From NCBI GenBank assembly GCA_025361125.1, contig JANYBM010000120.1:1-57525 (forward strand): 57,525 nucleotides of DNA. The letters run 5' to 3'. This stretch comes from Holophagaceae bacterium. Lineage in GTDB: Bacteria; Acidobacteriota; Holophagae; Holophagales; Holophagaceae. This document shows, piece after piece, positions 50,189-57,525 of the stretch. Both the position numbers and the translations under genes were made by a program. A model generated the notes under the pieces. It was not told where the DNA came from, did not search any database, and saw only the letters and a program-made list of their open reading frames with translations. The stretch's first letter is position 1. Each line of letters opens with the position of its first letter.

Positions 50189-51604
50189 TCAATTCAATTG
50201 ACGCCTCGATAGAAAGTAGATCGGTATGCCTGACGCCACAATTACCAGTCCAGGCCACGTGAACGCGGGTTTGTAGATCAGCAGTGCGAGCATGATGGCC
50301 ACCGCGCCCACCAGATAGAGTGCGGGCAGCAGGGGATACGCAAAGACCTTCACGGGGCGTTGGAGGCCGGGCTCACGGATGCGGAGGATAATGACACCCA
50401 GCACGGTTAGCACATAGAAAAGCAGGGCTGCGAATATCACATAATCGAGCAATTGACCATAGGTTCCTGAGAGCGTCAGCAGGCTCGCCCACACCGCCTG
50501 GATAGCTAGGCTGAATGCTGGGACACCACTCTTGTTCAGTGTTCCCGCTTTCTTGAGAAAGACCCCATCCACGGCCATGGTGTGGTAGACTCGCGCGCCG
50601 CTAAGCACCAGGCCGTTGGTGCAGCCGAACATGGACCAAAGAATTGCACCGGCCATGATGCCTTCACCTGCGGGTCCCAATATCGCTTTCAGTGCAGCGC
50701 TGCCCACGCGGTCGTTGGGTGCCATGGCAATGCCTTGGGGGCCGAGCACCTTGAGATAGATCACGTTGGCCAGGATGTAGAGGCCGCAGACCAGGGATGT
50801 TCCCACCAGCAGCGAGACTGGAATGGCGCGCTTGGGCTCCTTTACTTCACCGGCGATGAAGGTGATGGAATTCCACGCATCGGCGCTGAACAATGAGCCC
50901 GTTTGCACTACCAGCAGGGCGATGAGAAAGGGCAGGGCGGTGGCTCCGCTCTCGAGCGGGACTGGTGCCGAACTCGCGGCCAGGGCGGGCTTCATCACCA
51001 GGCCCAAGATGATCAGAGCCGCCAGGCTGCCGATCTTGGCGACCGTGAAAAGATTCTGGATGCGCGCGCCCAATTTCACACCATAGGCATTGACGAAGCT
51101 CAGCAACAAAATGATGATGATGCCCGAGAGCCGGGCGCTGGTGAGACCCACGTTATAGGGGCCGACCACAATGGTTTCGGTGACTTTCCAAGGCCCAGCC
51201 GCCAGATGGGGACCGATCCAGACAGTGTCGGTGACGAATGGCAGAAAGGTGCCCAGGTATTTGCCGAAGCCCACCGCCACGGCGGCGATGGTGCCGCACT
51301 CGATGACCGCGAAAAAGGTCCAGCCATACAGAAAACCTGTCATGGGTCCGTAGATTTCCCGCAGGTAAGTGTATTGGCCACCAGCTTCTGGGAACATGCC
51401 CGCCAGCTCGCCGTAACTAAGGGCGCCGAAGACCGTCAACACTCCCGTGAGCACCCAGGCCCAGATCAGGAAGGAACCCGTTCCGCCGGTGCGGATCATA
51501 TCTCCAGCGACGATGAAAACGCCGCTGCCGATCATCGAACCTGCGACCAGCATGATGGCGTCAAATAGGCCGATGGTACGGCGGAAGCCGGATGGAACAG
51601 ACAT
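50189..51604 (-). CDS. APC-family amino acid permease (copy 1)
   Basis: A 471-residue membrane transporter with about 12 hydrophobic segments. The first helix has GSMIGSGVFIVAGD, the substrate and sodium/proton-binding motif of the APC/LAT family, and GGQYTYLREIYGPMTGFLYGW follows. It is a clear paralogue of the gene at 54578-56014 and shares many phrases with it. The stop falls just before a stretch that is still homologous to the coding tail of the other copy, so the C-terminus here is slightly shortened. It probably exchanges or imports amino acids. It is divergent from the hybrid histidine kinase. Confidence 0.9.
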   Translation of the reverse strand: MSVPSGFRRTIGLFDAIMLVAGSMIGSGVFIVAGDMIRTGGTGSFLIWAWVLTGVLTVFGALSYGELAGMFPEAGGQYTYLREIYGPMTGFLYGWTFFAVIECGTIAAVAVGFGKYLGTFLPFVTDTVWIGPHLAAGPWKVTETIVVGPYNVGLTSARLSGIIIILLLSFVNAYGVKLGARIQNLFTVAKIGSLAALIILGLVMKPALAASSAPVPLESGATALPFLIALLVVQTGSLFSADAWNSITFIAGEVKEPKRAIPVSLLVGTSLVCGLYILANVIYLKVLGPQGIAMAPNDRVGSAALKAILGPAGEGIMAGAILWSMFGCTNGLVLSGARVYHTMAVDGVFLKKAGTLNKSGVPAFSLAIQAVWASLLTLSGTYGQLLDYVIFAALLFYVLTVLGVIILRIREPGLQRPVKVFAYPLLPALYLVGAVAIMLALLIYKPAFTWPGLVIVASGIPIYFLSRRQLN

Positions 51605-51771
51605 GGGTACCCCGGATCAGGTGGTGAGGTCGTAAGGTGATGAGGAATGAGTCATGAAGCTAGCATCTAGATTACAGGTGACGGGCTTCCAGTTCAGCTG
51701 TTTCGCCACTGCAATGGACAATCAAGAAGGCCGGACGAGGTGAGCACCAGCTTCGGGCCACCACTGCTACC

Positions 51772-51786
51772 GCTGGCTTAGCCAGC
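51772..51786. promoter_or_regulatory. Perfect 15-base palindrome in the permease / kinase divergent region
   Basis: GCTGGCT and AGCCAGC are perfect 7-base arms around one central T. It lies 49 bases before the hybrid kinase start (51836) and 168 bases before the permease start. Length and position fit a dimeric-regulator operator. The remaining bases between 51605 and 51835 show no other clear element. Confidence 0.45.
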
Positions 51787-51835
51787 ACCGCAACGACTGG
51801 CGACTCAGGCCCGCCAGCCTCTTTTGGCCAGGTTG

Positions 51836-54559
51836 ATGCTGCGTGAGTACACTCGAATCAGCCTTAAGGGGGAAGCCGACCCTTCAAAGGAATTTTCAAC
51901 CTTGTTGCACTCACCGTCCCCTTCCCCTCTTTCTCGCCGTTTCGCGGTGATGGGGTTTGCCATCATTACCATGGCATTGCTGGTCGGGGGCCTGGGGTTC
52001 TACCGGAAAAAAGCTAAAGGGATAATCCAGCAACAGCACCAGATCATCGCCGCCATTGGAACCCTCAAGTCAGGGCAGATCCAAAATTGGCGCCAGGAAC
52101 GCCAAGCAGATGTCCAACTGGCGGTACGCGGCCCTTTGCTAAGACAAAGGACGGGTGAATTCCTGCACAATCCCAGCTCCCCCAAACTGCGAGCTGATCT
52201 GCTTGAGCGGGTTCAAATCAACACGATATCGTCTATGTACGAATCGGCCTTGCTGCTCGCCCTGGATGGACAGGTTCTACTGAATACGGAAAGCCGCTCC
52301 GGACTTGAGGATCCAGCCACCCAGCGTGCAGTCAAAGAGGCTAAGGCCAGCCAGAAAGCGGTGTTCTCCGATTTTTTCAGGCATGCGGATGGCATTATGC
52401 ATATTGATGTCGCTGCCGCTGTTCGGGACGCCGGGGGCCAACCGCTTGCCGTCCTCGTTTTGCGCAGCAACGCGGACGCCTTTCTGTTTCCGCTGATCCA
52501 GACCTGGCCCCTTCCCAATTACAGCGCCGAGACGGTGCTTGTACTCCGGTCGGGTAACGAGGCCACCGTTCCTCACAAACTCCGCTTTGAGGCCGAATCA
52601 GCCCCGCGCTGGCACCAACCTTTGACCCGCACAACCTTTCCTGCAGTGGCGGCAGTTCTGGGCAGGTGGGGTCTGTTTGAAGGCATTGACTACCGGGGTA
52701 AGCAAGTGTTGGCAGACTCGCGTCCAGTCCCCGGATCACCTTGGTTCATCGAAAACAAAATAGATAAGGATGAGGCCTTGGCCCAGCTGCATTTGGACGC
52801 TATTTTCATTGGGCTCATCACGGGGGCATCCATCCTGTTGGTAGGAGCCCTGATCGCCTACTACTACCGGCACCGGCAGGCTCAGAATTTGAGAGCTCTT
52901 TATGAAACCGAGCAATTGGAACTCGCGGCCGAGAAGGCACTGCAGGAAAAGAACATCGAACTGGGGGTGGCGAAAAAAGCGAGCCTCGCCAAATCGGAAT
53001 TCCTTTCCGCCATGAGCCATGAACTCCGCACCCCCCTCATCGGTATAACGGGCATGCTGGAAGTGCTCGCACAAAGTAACCTCGACATGGATCAGCGCCA
53101 ATCTGTGGACATCATCCACGAATCCTCCGAAAGCCTGCTGCGGATCATCGGTGACATTCTCGATTTCTCAAAAATCGAAGCGAATAAGCTGGAGCTGGTG
53201 CCCCAAACATTCTCGGCGCAAGCTCTGCTGGAATCCGTAACGCAAACATTCAGATCCGCCATTTCCGCCAAGGGTTTGAAACTCGATGTTGACGTGGACC
53301 CCAGAGTCGCCCCGGCCCATGTGGCCGATGTCTTGCGCCTTCGGCAGATCCTGAATAATTTTATGAGCAACGCGGTGAAGTTCACCGACCAAGGTTCCAT
53401 CAGCCTGCGGCTTCGTTTTGTGGACTCAAGCGCAGGCAGTGAGTCGTTAGTCTTTGAAGTGCAGGACACCGGCATTGGCGTGGCGCCTGAAAATCAGGTA
53501 AGGCTCTTCGAACCCTTCACTCAAGCTGAAGCCAACACCACCCGGCGTTTTGGAGGCACAGGGTTGGGCCTGACCATTTCCCGGCGGCTGGCGGAGTTGA
53601 TGGGCGGAAGCCTGGAAATACAAAGCAACATGGGGCAAGGCACCACCATCAAGCTGGCGGTCAAACTGCCTGTGGGGGATGCACCGGATATCGAGAAGCC
53701 TAGCGCGCGAGAGGCCTTCAGTGTGATGCCCATGCGGCCAACACCCAGCGTTGAAGTGGCGATGCAGGAACGTAGCCTGATCCTTTTGGCCGAGGATCAT
53801 CCTACCAATTGCACGGTGCTCACCCAGCAGATCAATCGAGCGGGCTACGCGCTGGAAATAGCAGAGGATGGACAGGAGGCTTTCGAGAAATGGCAAAGCG
53901 GTCGCTATTCGCTGCTCCTTACGGATCTGCACATGCCACGCATGGACGGCTACCAGTTGACCCAGGCCGTGCGGGATTGGGAGCGGGCCCACGCATTCCC
54001 CAGAACGCCCATCCTGGCGCTCACGGCAAATGCCTTAAGCGGCGAATCGGAACGCTGCCTGCAGCTCGGCATGGATGACTTCCTGATCAAGCCAGTGACC
54101 ATCCCTTTGCTGGCATCCAAGCTGCGCCAATGGATGCCCCATTTGAAGACTAAGGCTCCCGAATCGTTTGCAAACCCTGCAACGCCTTCGCCCATTGCCG
54201 ATGTAGGCGCACCCAGCCTTGATTTTAAAACACTGCTGGACTTATGCGGAGGCAACGCCATGGCGGCGCAGGAGATCGTGGATGATTTCATTGCGAGCAC
54301 AAATGCCGATCTATTGGTGATGCAGGACTGTCTACAGCAAAAAGATATGCCTTGTATCGTGCGGCAAAGCCACCGAATCAAGGGTTCCGCTGCCATGGTC
54401 GGCGCCCGTGAGCTGGCCGATCGAACCAAAAAACTGGAAGCCTATGCGAAGACAGAAACCGCCGAATGGGAACCGATACAGGAACAGATGGCCGGCATTC
54501 AGGAAGCTCTGCAGACCCTAGGGGCCGTTAGGTCGATAGCGTCACCGGATGAGAATTGA
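51836..54559 (+). CDS. Hybrid sensor histidine kinase (HK-receiver-HPt, BarA-like)
   Basis: A 907-residue membrane sensor. I start it at the ATG at 51836 (TTG at 51824 is an alternative; neither has a strong ribosome-binding site). TM1 is at about 36-55 and TM2 at about 319-345, with a periplasmic sensor of about 260 residues between them that I cannot name. The HisKA box MSHELRTPLIG has the phospho-accepting His near residue 394. The HATPase has NAVKFTDQG, DTGIGV and GGTGLGL. A receiver follows, with the phospho-accepting Asp in LLTDLHMPRMDG near residue 696. Last is an HPt domain with SHRIKGSAAMVG (His near 846). The full His-Asp-His relay is present, so an output regulator must be elsewhere. 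It lies between two paralogous permeases. Confidence 0.92.
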   Translation: MLREYTRISLKGEADPSKEFSTLLHSPSPSPLSRRFAVMGFAIITMALLVGGLGFYRKKAKGIIQQQHQIIAAIGTLKSGQIQNWRQERQADVQLAVRGPLLRQRTGEFLHNPSSPKLRADLLERVQINTISSMYESALLLALDGQVLLNTESRSGLEDPATQRAVKEAKASQKAVFSDFFRHADGIMHIDVAAAVRDAGGQPLAVLVLRSNADAFLFPLIQTWPLPNYSAETVLVLRSGNEATVPHKLRFEAESAPRWHQPLTRTTFPAVAAVLGRWGLFEGIDYRGKQVLADSRPVPGSPWFIENKIDKDEALAQLHLDAIFIGLITGASILLVGALIAYYYRHRQAQNLRALYETEQLELAAEKALQEKNIELGVAKKASLAKSEFLSAMSHELRTPLIGITGMLEVLAQSNLDMDQRQSVDIIHESSESLLRIIGDILDFSKIEANKLELVPQTFSAQALLESVTQTFRSAISAKGLKLDVDVDPRVAPAHVADVLRLRQILNNFMSNAVKFTDQGSISLRLRFVDSSAGSESLVFEVQDTGIGVAPENQVRLFEPFTQAEANTTRRFGGTGLGLTISRRLAELMGGSLEIQSNMGQGTTIKLAVKLPVGDAPDIEKPSAREAFSVMPMRPTPSVEVAMQERSLILLAEDHPTNCTVLTQQINRAGYALEIAEDGQEAFEKWQSGRYSLLLTDLHMPRMDGYQLTQAVRDWERAHAFPRTPILALTANALSGESERCLQLGMDDFLIKPVTIPLLASKLRQWMPHLKTKAPESFANPATPSPIADVGAPSLDFKTLLDLCGGNAMAAQEIVDDFIASTNADLLVMQDCLQQKDMPCIVRQSHRIKGSAAMVGARELADRTKKLEAYAKTETAEWEPIQEQMAGIQEALQTLGAVRSIASPDEN

Positions 54560-54577
54560 CGTCCGATCTGGGGGTGG

Positions 54578-56014
54578 TCAGGTGACCGGTTGATTGGGGT
54601 TGGGCCTCTTATAAGAGCGCCAAAAATAAACTGGTACACCCAGCAATACGAGCACCAGCCCCGGCCACGTGAACGCGGGTTTGTAGCGCAGCAGGAAGAC
54701 CAGGATGCTGCCCGCGCCCAGGATGTAGATGAGTGGCACCACAGGGTAGCCCCAGGTCTTGTAGGGCCTCTCGAGATCTGGCTTTTTTACTCGCATCACC
54801 ATCAGGCCCGTGATGACCGCCACGAGGAAAAGCAGTGACGCGAACGTGCTGTAATCCACCAATTGCTCGAAGCTTCCTGTAAGCGTCAGGATGCAGGCCC
54901 AAATCGCCTGCAACCATAGCGACCAGGCGGGAACACCGTGGCGGTTAAGGCTCCCGGCGCCTTTGGCGAAAAGCCCATCTTCGCCCATGGCTTGGTAGAC
55001 GCGGGCCGTGGTAAAGGAAGCTCCGTTCACGTACCCGAACATGGAAATCATGATGGCACCGGCCATGAGCGAGCCCCCCACGGGTCCAAATATCGCTCCC
55101 ATGGCCGCTGCACCCACGCGGTCCTCAGTGGCGGTGGCAATACCTGTGGGACCGAGTTGGCGCAAGTACGCAAGGTTCGCCAGCAGGTAAAGCCCAATGA
55201 CGATGGCTGGCCCAGCCAGCAGAGCGAGTGGCAAGGTGCGCTTTGGGTTTTTGATCTCAGACCCGACATTGCCGATGTAATGCCAGCCATCGCAGGAGAA
55301 AAAACTCCCCACCTGCGCCACCACCAAAGCTGCGAGCAGTGTAATGGGGGCAAGGCTCAGCGGCGCCACATAAGGACCCCCCACCGGCAGGATTTTCGGC
55401 GTCATGGTCAGGCCGAACAGGATGAGTGCGGCCATGGCGCCCAGCTTCGCGACGGTAAAAAGGTTTTGCGTCCATGCGCCGAGCCTCACGCCATAGGTGT
55501 TCACCAAGGTGATCACGAGAATGACCGCGATTCCCACGGCTCGCGCAGAAGTGAGACCAAACGCGTAAGGTCCCATTGCAATATCCCGGGTGACCTGCCA
55601 TGCGGGAAGGTTCCACGGCCCCAAGAGCCAGTGGGAGTCGCTTACGGCAGGGAAAAATGTTCCCATGTAGCGACCACTGCCCACGGCTACGGCCGCAATG
55701 GAACCGCATTCGATCACCAGGAAGCAGGACCATCCGTAGAGGAATCCAGCCATGGGACCATAGCTTTCTTTCAGGTAGACATACATGCCACCGGCTTTCG
55801 GCATCATGCCGGTCAGTTCACCAAAACTGAGCGTCGCGCAAAGGGTCAGCACGCCGGTGATGCACCAGGTGAGCAACAGCCATTGGCTTGAGTGAACTTG
55901 CCGCACGATGTCGGCGCTGACGATGAAGATGCCGCTGCCGATCATGGAGCCGGCGATGATCATCGTGGCGGAGAAGAAGCCGATATCGCGGCGATAGCCG
56001 GAAGCACCTGGCAT
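54578..56014 (-). CDS. APC-family amino acid permease (copy 2)
   Basis: A 478-residue membrane transporter, paralogue of the permease at 50189-51604. The ATG at 56014 is chosen: it has an AGAGGA site and matches the start of copy 1 (YRRDIGFFSATMIIAGSMIGSGIFIV). Shared segments are KAGGMYVYLKESYGPMAGFLYGW, TLVNTYGVRLGAWTQNLFTVAKLGAMAALI, FFSCDGWHYIGNVGSEIKNPKRTLP and the end RYKPAFTWPGLVLVLLGVPVYF. It probably imports or exchanges amino acids; specificity cannot be told. It converges on the hybrid kinase (18-base gap) and is divergent from the M48 protease. Confidence 0.9.
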   Translation of the reverse strand: MPGASGYRRDIGFFSATMIIAGSMIGSGIFIVSADIVRQVHSSQWLLLTWCITGVLTLCATLSFGELTGMMPKAGGMYVYLKESYGPMAGFLYGWSCFLVIECGSIAAVAVGSGRYMGTFFPAVSDSHWLLGPWNLPAWQVTRDIAMGPYAFGLTSARAVGIAVILVITLVNTYGVRLGAWTQNLFTVAKLGAMAALILFGLTMTPKILPVGGPYVAPLSLAPITLLAALVVAQVGSFFSCDGWHYIGNVGSEIKNPKRTLPLALLAGPAIVIGLYLLANLAYLRQLGPTGIATATEDRVGAAAMGAIFGPVGGSLMAGAIMISMFGYVNGASFTTARVYQAMGEDGLFAKGAGSLNRHGVPAWSLWLQAIWACILTLTGSFEQLVDYSTFASLLFLVAVITGLMVMRVKKPDLERPYKTWGYPVVPLIYILGAGSILVFLLRYKPAFTWPGLVLVLLGVPVYFWRSYKRPNPNQPVT

Positions 56015-56121
56015 GGAATCCTCTGGACTGTGTTTCAAGCATGCTCTCATCCAAGCTGTTGAACATTGGAACATCGCCGCCAAGCGGCTAGAATCGCCTG
56101 TAAATTTCAATGGGAGTCGCC

Positions 56122-56940
56122 ATGCGGCTAAATTACACATTGTCGTTTGCCTTGATGGGCATCTTGCTGCTTGCCCACCTCGGCTGCATGCCAGTCGAGT
56201 CGCAGAACGCCATCACCGGCAAGCGGCAGTTCGTGTCCCTTACCCCGGAGGAGGAAGTGAAACTGGGGCTGCAAGCCATGCCTGATATGGTCAAACAGGG
56301 CGGCGGGCTCGATCCGGATCAACGGCTGCAGGCCTTGGTGAAGGCGGTGGGGACCAGAGTGGTGGACAACAGCGCTGCGAAAATGAGCGGTTATCCTTTC
56401 GAGTTCCGCCTGCTGGCGGACAAGAAGGTGGCCAATGCGTTCGCGCTTCCCGGCGGCCAGGTCTGCAGTACCCGCGCCTTGGTCGACCACTTCGACAACG
56501 AGGCGCAATTGGCGGGCGTACTGGGGCATGAGATCGGCCATGGGGTGGGCCGCCACAGCGCGGAACACCTTACCGAAGCCATGGGCATCAATGTTCTGGT
56601 GGGAATCATCGGCGTGGTGGCCAGCGATCCCAACGATCCGAACAAGGGCCAGCGGGCGGCCGGGCTCGCCGCCCTGGGTGGGAATCTGGTGAATCTCAAG
56701 TTCACGCGTGACGATGAATCCCAGGCGGACGTGCTGGGCCTGCGATTCATGTCCGAAGCCGGTTACAACCCCACTGCGATGTTGGATGTCATGCAGATTC
56801 TCAAGAGCCTGGGTGGCGGCGGCGTGGAATGGTTCCAGAGCCATCCGAACCCGGAGAATCGTGAAGAGAAGCTGCGTGGCGAAATTTCCCGTCGATATCC
56901 AGCCGGGGTGCCCGCGGCTCTGACCCTGGGGCGAGCCTGA
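56122..56940 (+). CDS. M48-family metalloprotease lipoprotein
   Basis: A 272-residue zinc protease from the ATG at 56122, which has a GGGAG site; an ATG four codons upstream (56110) is less likely. The N-terminus MRLNYTLSFALMGILLLAHLGC ends in a lipobox-like cysteine (Cys22). The zinc motif HEIGH is at 136-140 with the catalytic Glu137. The third ligand is the Glu in DDESQADVLG near residue 208. It resembles the periplasmic M48 proteases BepA/LoiP, which degrade misassembled outer-membrane proteins and help LPS assembly. There is no TPR domain, so it is closer to LoiP. Divergent from permease copy 2. Confidence 0.9.
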   Translation: MRLNYTLSFALMGILLLAHLGCMPVESQNAITGKRQFVSLTPEEEVKLGLQAMPDMVKQGGGLDPDQRLQALVKAVGTRVVDNSAAKMSGYPFEFRLLADKKVANAFALPGGQVCSTRALVDHFDNEAQLAGVLGHEIGHGVGRHSAEHLTEAMGINVLVGIIGVVASDPNDPNKGQRAAGLAALGGNLVNLKFTRDDESQADVLGLRFMSEAGYNPTAMLDVMQILKSLGGGGVEWFQSHPNPENREEKLRGEISRRYPAGVPAALTLGRA

Positions 56941-57048
56941 AGAAGCGCTAAGCGAATATCGGGACACAAAAGATATGGGAGGACACGAAATAGCGGCAGC
57001 CATTCAGTTTTTCCTGGGAATATCTTTTTTCAATCGAGGGGGTCCACC

Positions 57049-57507
57049 ATGAGCAGCGTGAAACCCATACCCGAGGGCTACCATTCGGTCACGCCCTACT
57101 TGATCATTCGTGGGGCCGCCAAGGCTCTTGCGTTCTACAAGCTGGCCTTCGGCGCGACTGAAAATCTCCGCATGGAAGCGCCTGATGGCCGCATCAGCCA
57201 TGCGGAGATCCTGATCGGAGATTCAACCCTCATGCTTGCCGACGAACATCCCGAAATCGGCGCCAAGAGTCCCGAATCCTGGGGCGGGTCTCCTGTGAGC
57301 CTGATGCTCTATGTTGAAAATGTGGACCAAGTCTTCGCCCAGGCCGTGAAGGCGGGCGCCGCAGTGGAACGGCCGCTGGCCGACCAGTTCTACGGCGACC
57401 GCACCGGCGGCTTGAAGGATCCCTTCGGCCACGTCTGGTACGTCGCGACGCACATCGAGGATGTATCGCCAGAGGAAATGGATCGCCGGGCCAAAGCTAG
57501 ACAGTAG
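57049..57507 (+). CDS. VOC-family (glyoxalase/bleomycin-resistance, PhnB-like) protein
   Basis: A 152-residue vicinal-oxygen-chelate protein; a GAGGGGG site precedes the ATG. Two paired beta-alpha-beta modules are seen: PYLIIRGAAKALAFYKLAFGA with SHAEILIGDSTLMLADEHPE, then SLMLYVENVDQVFAQAVKAGA with DRTGGLKDPFGHVWYVATH. This layout matches PhnB-type (DUF1428-like) proteins, which are soluble dimers; members act as lyases, isomerases or resistance proteins, so the substrate is unknown. The 18 bases after it reach the window edge. Confidence 0.9.
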   Translation: MSSVKPIPEGYHSVTPYLIIRGAAKALAFYKLAFGATENLRMEAPDGRISHAEILIGDSTLMLADEHPEIGAKSPESWGGSPVSLMLYVENVDQVFAQAVKAGAAVERPLADQFYGDRTGGLKDPFGHVWYVATHIEDVSPEEMDRRAKARQ

Positions 57508-57525
57508 TGAGCCATGAGCTATGGG

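Overview
The window is GC-rich, densely packed bacterial chromosome, mostly housekeeping genes with a few unusual accessory genes. The mix points to a Gram-negative member of the Acidobacteriota, most likely the Holophagae/Geothrix side. It includes an intact AmmeMemoRadiSam trio, a large BNR-repeat lipoprotein of the type common in Acidobacteriota, a patatin with an outer-membrane barrel, a c-type haem protein and two proteins resembling the Myxococcus-type TIGR02265 family. This placement is inference from gene content; no rRNA or tRNA is present to test it.

Layout. 1-1000: a CxxCH haem protein cut by the left edge, then a PAS-LuxR regulator with a cysteine-rich PAS insert. 1215-3677: the Memo / AMMECR1 / radical SAM operon. 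3695-8108 (minus strand): HAD phosphatase with inorganic pyrophosphatase, then sulfotransferase, HutI and an orphan B12-binding mutase subunit. 8326-15682 (plus): glutamate dehydrogenase with a strong terminator, a PlpD-like patatin, and a 1002-residue PEP/pyruvate-binding protein with receiver-like N-terminal domains. 15788-22244: ornithine aminotransferase, an aldehyde dehydrogenase, and a translationally overlapping operon of a gluconate-dehydrogenase-type small subunit, a GMC oxidoreductase and a TPP enzyme. 22366-26627 (plus): exported superoxide dismutase, PQQ-like propeller protein, a tandem pair of related proteins of uncertain function, YchJ. 26638-35175 (minus): PyrD, Ig-like lipoprotein, orphan CoA-transferase B subunit, a large unknown secreted protein, an M14 metallopeptidase, MurC. 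35295-44137: repeat-containing secreted protein, lipid kinase and pseudouridine synthase, class III adenylate cyclase, CysK, BNR lipoprotein. 44189-48874 (plus): SmpB, SecA, a small membrane protein, RapZ. 48883-57507: saccharopine-dehydrogenase-like enzyme, two paralogous APC permeases on either side of a hybrid histidine kinase, an M48 lipoprotein protease and a VOC protein.

Functional picture. Amino-acid metabolism recurs: glutamate dehydrogenase, ornithine aminotransferase, imidazolonepropionase, a saccharopine-dehydrogenase-like enzyme, CysK, two amino-acid permeases and several exported peptidases. This suits a peptide- and amino-acid-using heterotroph. Signalling is represented by the PAS-LuxR regulator, the adenylate cyclase and the BarA-like hybrid kinase.

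Most worth a second look: the AmmeMemoRadiSam operon and its palindrome-rich promoter region; a TTGAGA-N5-TCTCA element found there and again just before the superoxide dismutase; the receiver/PEP-binding fusion; the GMC/TPP operon; the tandem paralogues at 24.8-26.2 kb; a near-perfect 15-bp stem after cysK; the degenerate P-loop of RapZ; and the permease duplication whose homology runs past the stop codon of one copy. There is no CRISPR array, insertion sequence, phage gene or RNA gene that I can support.
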